From an uncultured Holophagaceae bacterium (GTDB lineage Bacteria > Acidobacteriota > Holophagae > Holophagales > Holophagaceae), in the NCBI GenBank assembly GCA_903919165.1, contig CAIXHJ010000009.1, positions 1 to 8,275 on the forward strand: DNA of 8,275 nucleotides. Direction: 5' to 3'. The notes under the pieces were generated by a model. It was not told where the DNA came from, did not search any database, and saw only the letters and a list, made by a program, of their open reading frames with translations. Every line of letters starts with the position of its first letter. The stretch's first letter is position 1. Position numbers and translations under genes: made by a program. Positions 1 to 5,974 of this stretch are shown piece after piece.

Positions 1-255
1 CTGCTGACCCGCAGCGAGTCCAAGCGCATCAATTCGATCATGCTCACCTGCGGCACCTATGACGCCGCCGGCGACTTCGCCTACCGCGTGGGCCTGCCCG
101 GCAAGAGCGGTGTAGGCGGCGGGATCCTCGCGGTGCTGCCCGAGCGCGGCGTCCTCTGCGTGTGGAGTCCCGCCCTCGATCCCCACGGCAACAGTGTGGC
201 CGGCGTCGAGGCCCTGGACCGCTTCACCACCCGCACCGGCTGGTCGGTCTTTTGA
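1..255 (+). CDS. glsA: Glutaminase, C-terminal fragment (5' end outside window)
   Basis: This is the last 84 codons of a glutaminase, the serine-dependent beta-lactamase-fold enzyme that hydrolyses L-glutamine to L-glutamate and ammonia in the cytoplasm. The reading frame is open from base 1 and ends with TGA at 253-255. The fragment carries the family's C-terminal signature: CGTYDAAGDFAYRVGLPGKS, then GVGGGILAVLP, then a WSPALDPHGNS block. By analogy with human kidney-type glutaminase, the tyrosine of TYD (fragment residue 20) and the valine of SGVGG (residue 38) correspond to active-site residues Y466 and V484; their spacing of 18 is preserved. The N-terminal part with the catalytic Ser-x-x-Lys lies to the left of the window. 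It is the only plus-strand gene here and converges with rlmF. Identification is firm; the exact paralogue (glsA versus glsB) cannot be told from the fragment. Confidence 0.93.
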   Translation: MLTRSESKRINSIMLTCGTYDAAGDFAYRVGLPGKSGVGGGILAVLPERGVLCVWSPALDPHGNSVAGVEALDRFTTRTGWSVF

Positions 256-262
256 ATTTTAA

Positions 263-312
263 CTGCAGATGTCGCAGATGAAGGAGATTGTTTTATCTGC
301 GCCCATCTGCGG
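263..312. repeat. Inverted repeat between convergent genes (dispersed-repeat-like)
   Basis: The gap between glutaminase and rlmF contains several copies of the word CAGATG or its complement CATCTG. An outer stem pairs CGCAGATG (273-280) with CATCTGCG (304-311). An inner stem pairs AGAT (285-288) with ATCT (295-298) around a six-base loop, TGTTTT. A second direct copy, CTGCAGATG, sits at 263-271. The pattern resembles the 'GCAGATG...CATCTGCG' family of intergenic repeats found dispersed in many bacterial genomes. It may act as a bidirectional terminator for the two converging genes, although it lacks the GC-rich stem plus T-tract of a classical intrinsic terminator. The remainder of 256-383 shows nothing recognisable. 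Confidence 0.5.
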
Positions 313-383
313 CTGATGTTTGTCTTTCATCGGCATAGCAGCCATGCCGACCAAGCCCCGGCCCAGGGACAGCGCGCGCCCCA

Positions 384-1349
384 CTAAGCTTTGGAGCTGA
401 AGGATCGGCGCGCCTCGGCCTCAAGGAAAGTCCAGGCCACGAAGCGGCTCTGCTTCTGGCCCTGGGCCATGGCCACCGTGCGGATGTCCCGGGCTTCCAC
501 CTGCCGAAGGGCGCGGTGCACGGCGGGCAGGGAGGCGGAGCTGGAGACCAGGGTGGTGAACCAGCGGACCCGATCGCGCAGGTCGACACTCTCCGCGATC
601 ATGCGGCGGATGAAGCCCGCCTCGCCGCCTTCGCACCAGAGCTCCACGTCCTGGCCCCCGAAGTTGCGCAGGGGGCGATCGGACCCACGTCCCAGTTTCT
701 GCCACTTCGCCTGGGCAGCAGCGCGGACTGCTTTCATGGACCCGTGGAAGGGTGGATTGCAGAGCGTCAGGTCGAAGCGCTCACCGGCCTCGACCACGCC
801 TCTGAAGACCGCGTTCGGATCCGTCTGCCGCCGCAGCAGGATGGCCTGTCCCAAGCCGGGATTCGCCGCAAGGATGCGCGCCGCCGCATCAAGCGCGACT
901 GCGTCGAATTCCGATCCCACGAAGGACCATCCATACTCCCGGTGTCCGATGAGCGGATAGATGGCGCTGGCACCCAGGCCCACATCCAGCACGCGGATCC
1001 TCGTGCCTCGCGGGATGGCACCGTCCGCATCCGCCGCCAGGAGGTCGGCGAGGTGATGCACATAGTCCGCCCGCCCGGGAATGGGCGGGCAAAGGTATCC
1101 AGGCGGGAGGTCCCAGCCACGGATGCCGTAGGCCTCCACCAGAAGCGCGCGGTTCAGCGCCTTCACCGCCGCCGGATCCGCGAAGTCGATGGAAGGGCCG
1201 CCGTGCCGGGCCCGCAGCACGAAGGGCCCCAGGTCCGGACTGGCCTTCAACAGGGTCTGGAAGTCGTAGACCCCGGCGTGCCGGTTGCGCGGATGCAGGC
1301 CCGGCTTGGTGGGCGGTGTCCTGGGAGGGCGTCCGGGTGGGGCGGGCAT
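384..1349 (-). CDS. rlmF: 23S rRNA (adenine(1618)-N6)-methyltransferase RlmF
   Basis: The 321-residue product is an RlmF (YbiN) SAM-dependent methyltransferase that installs N6-methyladenosine at position 1618 (E. coli numbering) of 23S rRNA. It matches the E. coli protein in order: LHPRNRH at 18-24, DFADPAAVKALNRALL near 55-70, LCPPIPGRADYVHHLADLL at 86-104, SAM-binding motif I LDVGLGASAIYPLIG at 121-135, the adenine-N6 catalytic motif NPPF at 198-201, NFGGQDVELWCEGGE at 229-243 and MAQGQKQSRFVAWTF at 294-308. Length is normal for the family. The ATG at 1347-1349 is the only sensible start; it has no strong Shine-Dalgarno, and the first 17 residues are a proline-rich extension before the conserved region. 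The upstream cysteine hydrolase ends 49 bases before it on the same strand, so cotranscription is possible. This is a housekeeping gene and a useful anchor for the chromosomal backbone. Confidence 0.96.
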   Translation of the reverse strand: MPAPPGRPPRTPPTKPGLHPRNRHAGVYDFQTLLKASPDLGPFVLRARHGGPSIDFADPAAVKALNRALLVEAYGIRGWDLPPGYLCPPIPGRADYVHHLADLLAADADGAIPRGTRIRVLDVGLGASAIYPLIGHREYGWSFVGSEFDAVALDAAARILAANPGLGQAILLRRQTDPNAVFRGVVEAGERFDLTLCNPPFHGSMKAVRAAAQAKWQKLGRGSDRPLRNFGGQDVELWCEGGEAGFIRRMIAESVDLRDRVRWFTTLVSSSASLPAVHRALRQVEARDIRTVAMAQGQKQSRFVAWTFLEAEARRSFSSKA

Positions 1350-1398
1350 GGCACCAGTGTCCGATGAAGGGGGCCTTCGTGCTCGGATAGGTCCTGGA

Positions 1399-1947
1399 TC
1401 AGAGTTGGGAAAAGAGATCCTGGACGGACAGGACCTTGGCGAAGGTGCCGTCCAGGGCCGCGAGGAAGGCCGCCTGCACCTGCGACGCTGGCACCGTCAG
1501 GCCATTCCGTGTGAGATCCCGGGTGGCGCAGGCATCCTGGGCCAGCTGGCACTGGAAGCCGAGATCGAAGGCCGCCCGCACGGTGGTGTCGATGCACATG
1601 TGGGTCATCATGCCTGCGACGACCAGTTGCGTGATCCCCAGCCCCCGCAGGTGCTCCAGCAGCGGCGTCTCCCGGAAGCAGTTGGGGAAGTGTTTCTGGA
1701 ACAAGGCCTCGCCCGGCAGCGGCGTCACGCTAGGGTGGATCTCGGCTCCTGGCGTGTCCGGCAGGAAGAAGGTGGCGCCGGGCCGGGCTGCGATGTGCTG
1801 GATGTGGACGACGCTCCGACTGGTCTTCCTGAAGGCCTGCAGCAATGTTCGGGCCTGGATCCCGGCCTCGGGGCTGCCCACCAGCTCCATGGCCCCGCCG
1901 GGGAAGTAGTCGTTCTGGATGTCCACGAGCAGCAGAGCCTGGGTCAT
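1399..1947 (-). CDS. Isochorismatase-family cysteine hydrolase
   Basis: The 182-residue product belongs to the cysteine hydrolase family that includes isochorismatase, nicotinamidase and various amidohydrolases. The expected Asp-Lys-Cys triad is visible: D9 in LLLVDIQNDYFPGG, K85 in LFQKHFPNCF, and the nucleophile C118 in VAGMMTHMCIDTTVRAAFDLG. That last block also carries the non-prolyl cis-peptide region (GMMTHMC) typical of the fold. DIQNDYFPGGAM resembles nicotinamidase, but the metal-binding Asp-His-His set of PncA is not evident, and the protein looks more like the general cysteine hydrolase group, so the substrate is unassigned. The ATG at 1945-1947 is preceded by a strong GGGGGAGG with five bases of spacing, which fixes the start. 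It is probably cytoplasmic. The flanking two-helix membrane protein gene lies 50 bases upstream and rlmF 49 bases downstream. Confidence 0.9.
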   Translation of the reverse strand: MTQALLLVDIQNDYFPGGAMELVGSPEAGIQARTLLQAFRKTSRSVVHIQHIAARPGATFFLPDTPGAEIHPSVTPLPGEALFQKHFPNCFRETPLLEHLRGLGITQLVVAGMMTHMCIDTTVRAAFDLGFQCQLAQDACATRDLTRNGLTVPASQVQAAFLAALDGTFAKVLSVQDLFSQL

Positions 1948-1997
1948 GGGTTCCTCCCCCGTGAAAGCTTAGCTGGCCGCTGCGGCACGGGCCTGCT

Positions 1998-2570
1998 TCA
2001 TCGACCCCAAGCGTCGAGATCCCGGGCGCGCCGGGTGCTGATGAACCAGAAGGCGAAGGCCAGGAGGATCGTGAAACTGCCCACTGTGAACGCAAGGTTG
2101 CGTCCGTGCCAAAGGCCATTCCAGGCGCCTCTGATCTGGGTGGCCAGCACGTTCACCTTCCCGCCGTAGACCTCCAAGTCGCGCAGGTACTTCTTGCTGT
2201 CCTCCGGCTCGAACCCCAGGGGATTGGCCCCGCTGGGGGAGGCGAGAAGGTAGATGGCCAGGGCAGCGCCAAGGCCTGCTGCGAGGATGCCAGCGGAGAC
2301 CTGGCGGATGCGGGCCAGGCGCGTTTCGAGGGTGCTCCCGAGGCCCGTGACGAAGCTGCGGTTCAGCCGCGCCTGCACGGCCGCATGGCGCTGTCCAAGG
2401 CCTTCCATGATTCGCGCCCGTTCCTCGTCGGGCAAATCCAGGTCCCGCCGGTCCAGCTCCGCCAGGGCCGCCTCCACCGCCTCGGCGCGATAGTCCCGGA
2501 AGTGCTGTAGGTACTGGAGCAGGTCCGCATCGGCAAGGGCGCGAATCCGCGCCAGGAAGGGATCGGTCAT
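1998..2570 (-). CDS. Hypothetical protein with two predicted membrane helices
   Basis: The product is 190 residues and I do not recognise a named family. Residues 1-85 are soluble, highly charged and probably helical, with a segment around 20-45 (YLQHFRDYRAEAVEAALAEL followed by DRRDLDLPDEE) of a kind often seen at the N-terminus of membrane-anchored proteins whose helices repeat an 'A-L-x-E-L-x-R-R' pattern. Two hydrophobic stretches follow, at about 91-110 (VSAGILAAGLGAALAIYLLA) and 158-178 (NLAFTVGSFTILLAFAFWFIS). They are separated by a polar loop of about 47 residues, and the protein ends in a short Arg-rich tail consistent with a cytoplasmic C-terminus. The ATG start at 2568-2570 has only a weak GGAA upstream. 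It begins 22 bases after the ParB-like gene, so the two are likely cotranscribed. Function unknown. Confidence 0.72.
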   Translation of the reverse strand: MTDPFLARIRALADADLLQYLQHFRDYRAEAVEAALAELDRRDLDLPDEERARIMEGLGQRHAAVQARLNRSFVTGLGSTLETRLARIRQVSAGILAAGLGAALAIYLLASPSGANPLGFEPEDSKKYLRDLEVYGGKVNVLATQIRGAWNGLWHGRNLAFTVGSFTILLAFAFWFISTRRARDLDAWGR

Positions 2571-2592
2571 GGTGGTTCCGCGGGAGGGTCCT

Positions 2593-2970
2593 TCAGATGA
2601 TCTTGCAGGGGATCAGGGCATCCTCGTCGACCCCGTACACGGCGCAGAGGCGGTGGTAGCCGTCTGCGATGATGACCTTCCCGGTCAGCTCGTCGCGGAC
2701 CAGCAGGAGGGGCGACAGCGGCTGCCCCTTCTTGATCTTCTGTTGGTCTTTGTCCACGTGGGAGTTGCTCACGCCCAGCAATGACAACTGGGAGGCCCGG
2801 AAGATGTCCTTGGCCTTGAACTGGACGATGGGCGCGGCCCTGAGGCGGTCCACCATCCCTGCCACCCGGTCCTCGGTGTACAGGAGGCAGAGGTAGGATT
2901 CGGCGGCGGGATAGTCGTGGTCCTCCACCTGGGGAAGCCAGAGGATTGGATCGGTATGGGTCTCGGCCAT
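2593..2970 (-). CDS. Stand-alone ParB-like-fold protein, function unknown
   Basis: Translation from the ATG at 2968-2970 gives 125 residues beginning MAETHTDPILWLPQVEDHDY. An upstream in-frame start would add 24 residues, but a GGGGA motif nine bases before this ATG and the character of the upstream extension favour the shorter form. The C-terminal half has the ParB/sulfiredoxin-like signature: a 'position' segment KKGQPLSPLLLVRDELTG (about 80-97) followed by KVIIADGYHRLCAVYGV (98-114), where ADGYHR corresponds to the GHRR-type nucleotide-binding or catalytic turn of ParB N-terminal domains. There is no helix-turn-helix DNA-binding domain and no ParA partner, so a partition role is unlikely. 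The N-terminal half (ESYLCLLYTEDRVAGMVDRL, then FKAKDIFRASQLSLLG) is a separate helical region. Widespread small proteins of this type are generally annotated as hypothetical. A nucleotide-dependent role is inference. Confidence 0.78.
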   Translation of the reverse strand: MAETHTDPILWLPQVEDHDYPAAESYLCLLYTEDRVAGMVDRLRAAPIVQFKAKDIFRASQLSLLGVSNSHVDKDQQKIKKGQPLSPLLLVRDELTGKVIIADGYHRLCAVYGVDEDALIPCKII

Positions 2971-3054
2971 GTCGGGTTCCCCATCGGCTGGACGGCTGGT
3001 GGAACCATGGCGCAGCGAGGCCCGGGTGGCAAGAGGTTTCAAACGGGTGATGAG

Positions 3055-3444
3055 CTACCGGCCCGCCTGCAGCATCGCGGCCATTTTCTCGTGGATCAGC
3101 CGGATCGCCTTCAGCGGGCGGATCATCACCTTGAACTCCACGATCTTCCCGTCGGCGTCCCAGCTGATCATGTCCACACCGTTCACGCTGATGCCGTCGA
3201 TCTCGACCTGGAACTCCAGCACAGCGTCGCGAGCGCCTGCGACCTCGCGCGTATAGCGGAAGGTCTCGTTGAAAAAGACATGGAAGGCCGCAGTGAGATA
3301 GTGCGTGGTGATCGCCTTTCCGATCTGTGGCGTATGCACTACCGGAGAGTGGAAGACGACCTCATCCGAGAGCAGTGAGGCAAGGCCCTCCGGGTTTCGG
3401 TCTTGCACAAGTTGGTGCCAGCTTGCGAGGGGGTTGACGGACAT
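3055..3444 (-). CDS. NTF2/SnoaL-like family protein
   Basis: The 129-residue product has the length and layout of the NTF2-like alpha+beta cone fold. It begins with an N-terminal helix (PLASWHQLVQDRNPEGLASL), then LLSDEVVFHSPVVHTPQIGK at about 25-44, a helix (AITTHYLTAAFHVF), and strands ending in VEIDGISVNGVDMISWDADG and KIVEFKVMIRPLKAIRLI. The DMISWDADGKIVEFKVMIRP motif is typical of SnoaL-like polyketide cyclase or steroid-isomerase relatives. The fold serves enzymes and ligand binders, so no reaction can be assigned. The ATG at 3442-3444 is chosen over an upstream in-frame start because GGAGG lies six bases before it. That Shine-Dalgarno is inside a perfect 12-base palindrome. The racemase gene ends 86 bases upstream and the ParB-like gene starts 84 bases downstream. 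Confidence 0.87.
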   Translation of the reverse strand: MSVNPLASWHQLVQDRNPEGLASLLSDEVVFHSPVVHTPQIGKAITTHYLTAAFHVFFNETFRYTREVAGARDAVLEFQVEIDGISVNGVDMISWDADGKIVEFKVMIRPLKAIRLIHEKMAAMLQAGR

Positions 3445-3449
3445 GGAGA

Positions 3450-3461
3450 ACCTCCGGAGGT
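3450..3461. promoter_or_regulatory. Palindrome enclosing the Shine-Dalgarno of the NTF2-like gene
   Basis: ACCTCCGGAGGT is a perfect 12-base palindrome ending five bases before the start codon of the NTF2-like gene. Its GGAGG half is the Shine-Dalgarno. In the mRNA the two halves cannot form a normal hairpin because there is no loop, so local self-pairing would need intermolecular contact; the palindrome may be a coincidence of the CCTCC/GGAGG words. It is recorded because it fixes the start codon. Confidence 0.35.
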
Positions 3462-3530
3462 CGCGTTTGAACAACAGTACCCGCTGGTAGACGGATGGAC
3501 TTGGCCCGTTTTCCACGCCTAGAGAACTTG

Positions 3531-4232
3531 CTAAGGAGTAGCTGCAAGCGCCTGTTCGGCTGCCGCCCGCGCGTGCAGGGTCGTGGTGTCGAACAGGGGC
3601 ACTTCGGAGTCCTGCTGGGTGACCAGCAGGGAGATCTCTGTGCAGCCGAGGATGATGGCCTCAGCGCCTTGGGATGCCAACCTTCCCATGATGCTTCGAC
3701 ACGCGCTGCGCGACTCGGGCAAGGTGGACCCGAGGCACAGCTCTTCGAAGATGATGCGGTGGATTGCGTGACGGTCTTCCGCGTCCGGAATGATCACTTG
3801 AAGCCCATGACGCTCGCTCAGTCGCTCACGGTAGAAAGCCTGTTCCATCGTGAATCGCGTGCCAAGCAGGCCAACTTTGGAATACCCGGCCCGTTTGATT
3901 TCCCCTGCGGTGGGATCGGCGATGTGCAACAGCGGGATGGCGACCGCCGCCTCGATGCGGGGGGCCACCTTGTGCAGGGTGTTCGTGCACAACACCAGGA
4001 AGTCCGAGCCTGCCCCTTCCAGCGAACGGGCCGCTCCGGCCAACAGGGCGCCGGCAGCCTCCCAATCGCCGGCCTGCTGCAGTCGTTCGATGTCATGGAA
4101 GTCGACGCTGTACAGAATGATCTTCGCTGAATGCAGCCCACCGAGGCGATCCTTGATCGTCTCGTTGATCACGCGGTAGTACTGAAGCGTCGACTCCCAG
4201 CTCATGCCGCCGATGAGGCCAATGGTCTTCAT
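3531..4232 (-). CDS. Aspartate/glutamate racemase family protein (YgeA-like amino-acid racemase)
   Basis: The 233-residue product is a PLP-independent racemase of the Asp/Glu/hydantoin racemase superfamily, close to E. coli YgeA, a broad-specificity amino-acid racemase. It starts MKTIGLIGGMSWESTLQYYR, continues with LGGLHSAKIILYSVDFHDIE, and carries the two catalytic cysteines in LVLCTNTLHKVA (C82) and IILGCTEISLLV (C197). IIFEELCLGS, near 160-169, is also shared with YgeA. The two cysteines act as opposing acid/base residues, so the protein has the full active site. An in-frame GTG lies two codons upstream, but AGGAG five bases before the ATG at 4230-4232 and the family's N-terminus favour the ATG. 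It is likely cytoplasmic. It lies directly downstream (96 bases) of a LysE-type exporter gene, which suggests but does not prove production and export of a D-amino acid. Confidence 0.92.
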   Translation of the reverse strand: MKTIGLIGGMSWESTLQYYRVINETIKDRLGGLHSAKIILYSVDFHDIERLQQAGDWEAAGALLAGAARSLEGAGSDFLVLCTNTLHKVAPRIEAAVAIPLLHIADPTAGEIKRAGYSKVGLLGTRFTMEQAFYRERLSERHGLQVIIPDAEDRHAIHRIIFEELCLGSTLPESRSACRSIMGRLASQGAEAIILGCTEISLLVTQQDSEVPLFDTTTLHARAAAEQALAATP

Positions 4233-4328
4233 GGACACTCCTGGTTGGTGAATGGTTTCGCCGAAGACGGGCAGAAGGAGGGGTTGGTCTGGTCTCGATT
4301 GGCTTTCCCAAAAAAGAAGTCACTGCAT

Positions 4329-4955
4329 TCATGCCTGACGCCTGGCGAGCAGCGCCCATACACCCGCCGCTGAAAGCAGGGAACCACCTAGGATGTTGAA
4401 GCCCCGCTGTGCGCGGGGCGAGGCCAACATTCTGCAGGCGGAACTCGCGAACACCGCATAGAGCGTCGCATTGAGCGTGGCCATGATCACGAATGTGATC
4501 GCAAGCACCCAGAGCTGGGTGGTGGCATTGGTTCTGGGGTTGATGAATTGGGGCAGGAACGCCACAAAAAACACGATTCCTTTTGGGTTGAGGGCGGTGA
4601 CCAGATAGGTGTTGGCGAACAATCTCCAGAGCGAACTCGGGGCTGTCGGCGCAACCAGCCCCGTGGAAGAGATGCCGGTCCGCAACAGTCTGACGCCAAG
4701 GTAGAGCAGGTAGAGGCCACCCGCCAGCTTGATGACCGTGAACCAGAATGCCGCCGCTGCCAACAGGGCACCCAGGCCAAGAAGGGAAAGGAAGAGGGCG
4801 GTTGAATCCCCAAGTGCCACGGCGGCCACAAGCGGACCAATCGCGCGCCGTCCCTGCGCCACAGAGTAGCTGATGACGGTGAGGACGGTCGGTCCTGGAA
4901 TGATGAGCAGGACTGCAGAGGTGGCGATGAAGGCCAGCCAGAGTTCGATGGACAC
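4329..4955 (-). CDS. LysE/RhtB-family amino-acid exporter
   Basis: The 208-residue product is an inner-membrane transporter of the LysE/RhtB superfamily, which exports amino acids such as threonine, homoserine or lysine using the proton gradient. It has the family's six-helix hydrophobicity pattern. The N-terminal motif LLIIPGPTVLTVISYSVAQG lies at about 16-35, GGLYLLYLGVRLLR at 79-92, and the highly conserved ALNPKGIVFFVAFLPQFI at 121-138. Length is typical. The start is a GTG at 4953-4955 with GCAGGAG eight bases upstream; no in-frame ATG fits better. The substrate cannot be read from sequence. It follows the small one-helix membrane protein gene by 48 bases and precedes the YgeA-like racemase by 96 bases on the same strand. 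Confidence 0.93.
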   Translation of the reverse strand: MSIELWLAFIATSAVLLIIPGPTVLTVISYSVAQGRRAIGPLVAAVALGDSTALFLSLLGLGALLAAAAFWFTVIKLAGGLYLLYLGVRLLRTGISSTGLVAPTAPSSLWRLFANTYLVTALNPKGIVFFVAFLPQFINPRTNATTQLWVLAITFVIMATLNATLYAVFASSACRMLASPRAQRGFNILGGSLLSAAGVWALLARRQA

Positions 4956-5003
4956 GAAACATGCTCCTGCGGGAAGGCCATCTCATGACGGGCCCCGGGG
5001 GGT

Positions 5004-5216
5004 TCATTTGGTGAGTTTTGACCACTGAGAACGTATGACCCAGGCCAGGTACGAATGCATGCTTTTACTGCGTCTTTCCCGTTTCCGTCGCTCGATGGGA
5101 TGGGGAAGGGATTTCTGCCTTAGATTCGATTTTCGTTTTTCATCCTTCTGAACTGAATACAGTACAAGGCAAAAAAAGGCGATGACCAGGAGGATGATGT
5201 AGTCATTGATTCCCAT
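5004..5216 (-). CDS. Small single-helix membrane protein
   Basis: Translation from the ATG at 5214-5216 gives 70 residues. A short N-terminus (MGIND) is followed by one hydrophobic helix, YIILLVIAFFCLVLYSV, and then a strongly basic cytoplasmic tail (KDEKRKSNLRQKSLPHPIERRKRERRSKS). This charge distribution predicts N-out, C-in topology. AGAGG five bases before this ATG supports the start. A longer 88-residue form could begin at the ATG at 5268-5270, which overlaps the TGA of the AlaX-like gene as ATGA; that would couple translation, but the extra 18 residues (MKYIWSTPFSQRKPSEAS) look non-conserved and lack their own ribosome-binding site. No family is recognised. The reading frame is better supported by the helix than by any homology. 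Confidence 0.55.
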   Translation of the reverse strand: MGINDYIILLVIAFFCLVLYSVQKDEKRKSNLRQKSLPHPIERRKRERRSKSMHSYLAWVIRSQWSKLTK

Positions 5217-5266
5217 GGATGCCTCTGAGGGTTTGCGCTGTGAAAAGGGTGTACTCCAAATATACT

Positions 5267-5908
5267 TCATGACCGTAGATAAATTTCGACACGCTCCTTG
5301 CCGCGACCGATGTTATTCCGCTTCAGCCTGATCGGACCCACTTCGCCCGTTCGTCGGAGGTGCGTGCCTCCACACGGCACACGGGAGAATCCATCGATCT
5401 CCCAGTAACGGCGTTCGGTTGGTTCATCTTCGAAGGCGCTTTTTATCTCCAGATTCGCCTCGATGATGTCATTCGCCTCCGCCGCGATGGTCGGGAGCAT
5501 GGGCGAGACGCTCTCCGGCCAGGCGAAATCGATTCGCGCCTTCTCCTGGGCGATATGTGCGCCCACTTTGGCCACGCCATTCAATGATCTGTAGAAGAGC
5601 TCGAGTACCAGTTCCGCCGCGAAATGAAGGCGCATCAGTCGATACCTTCTCACCCAATCGATGTCCATCCGCACGGGTGCACCGACCCTGAGCCCATGAT
5701 TTTCAGGGAGCGTGTAGACGATCTCCAGCCCCTCCTTCCGCGCTGAGAGAACGGGGTATCCACCGATGGAACCCTGGTCGCTTTCCTGGCCACCAGAGAA
5801 CGCGTAGAAGATGGTTGACGGCACTGTGATGTCTGGACCATGGATCGAGGCAACGGTCGTGTCGTGGGTCTTCTTGTAGGGGGTTTCCCAGAAGAGCTTC
5901 TTGGTCAT
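5267..5908 (-). CDS. Alanyl-tRNA editing protein, AlaX-like
   Basis: The 213-residue product is a free-standing editing domain related to the second additional domain of alanyl/threonyl-tRNA synthetases. Such proteins deacylate mischarged Ser- or Gly-tRNA(Ala). The N-terminal beta domain is MTKKLFWETPY with FYAFSGGQESDQGSIGGYPV at 34-53. A linker precedes the metal-binding part, RRYRLMRLHFAAELVLELFY (87-106) and later VPCGGTHLRRTGEVGPIRLKR (177-197). Canonical AlaX zinc ligands are HxxxH and CxxxH: here the second site is intact (C179, H183), but the first reads H95-F-A-A-E99, with Glu in place of the second His. The ATG at 5906-5908 is chosen over an upstream ATG (seven codons longer) because MTKKLFWE is the usual family start; the ribosome-binding site is weak at either. 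It ends with TGA overlapping a possible ATG of the next gene. Confidence 0.9.
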   Translation of the reverse strand: MTKKLFWETPYKKTHDTTVASIHGPDITVPSTIFYAFSGGQESDQGSIGGYPVLSARKEGLEIVYTLPENHGLRVGAPVRMDIDWVRRYRLMRLHFAAELVLELFYRSLNGVAKVGAHIAQEKARIDFAWPESVSPMLPTIAAEANDIIEANLEIKSAFEDEPTERRYWEIDGFSRVPCGGTHLRRTGEVGPIRLKRNNIGRGKERVEIYLRS

Positions 5909-5936
5909 GTCATCTCTGAACGGATCCATCTCCGCA

Positions 5937-5974
5937 GCCTAGGGGAAGAGATAAGCCGGACCGGCCGCCTAGGC
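5937..5974 (-). other. Truncated attC-like relic after the DUF488 gene
   Basis: Perfectly complementary boxes GCCTAGG (5937-5943) and CCTAGGC (5968-5974) flank an inner odd palindrome, GCCGGACCGGC (5955-5965). On the minus strand the second half reads GTCCGGCTTATCTC and then ends in CCTAGGC. This closely follows the L'-R' half of well-known attC sites (a GGCTTAACTC-like block before GTTAGGC), but the invariant GTT and AAC triplets are replaced, and the R''-L'' half is reduced to a few bases overlapping the DUF488 stop codon (5969-5971). I interpret it as a decayed or shortened attC. It could instead be only a hairpin terminator between the DUF488 and AlaX genes. Confidence 0.4.

Noticed and set aside
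516..1367. Long plus-strand open frame (283 codons) opposite rlmF
   Set aside because: It is the high-GC antisense shadow of rlmF, whose protein matches a known family from end to end. The antisense product has no recognisable domain.
1285..2169. Plus-strand open frame (294 codons) over the cysteine hydrolase and membrane protein genes
   Set aside because: The minus strand encodes a clear catalytic triad with a strong ribosome-binding site, and the plus frame crosses two gene boundaries.
3445..3530. Possible attC between the racemase and NTF2-like genes
   Set aside because: GTTCAAACGCG and TAGGCG look suggestive singly, but they are not arranged as R and L boxes and show no overall complementarity.
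4233..4328. Possible attC between the exporter and racemase genes
   Set aside because: Words such as GACCAAC occur, but no RYYYAAC/GTTRRRY pair with pairing inner arms was found.
4093..5025. Minus-strand open frame (310 codons) spanning the exporter and part of the racemase
   Set aside because: It is an alternative frame of two well-identified genes, and its product is rich in His, Pro and Arg as expected of a GC-rich shadow frame.
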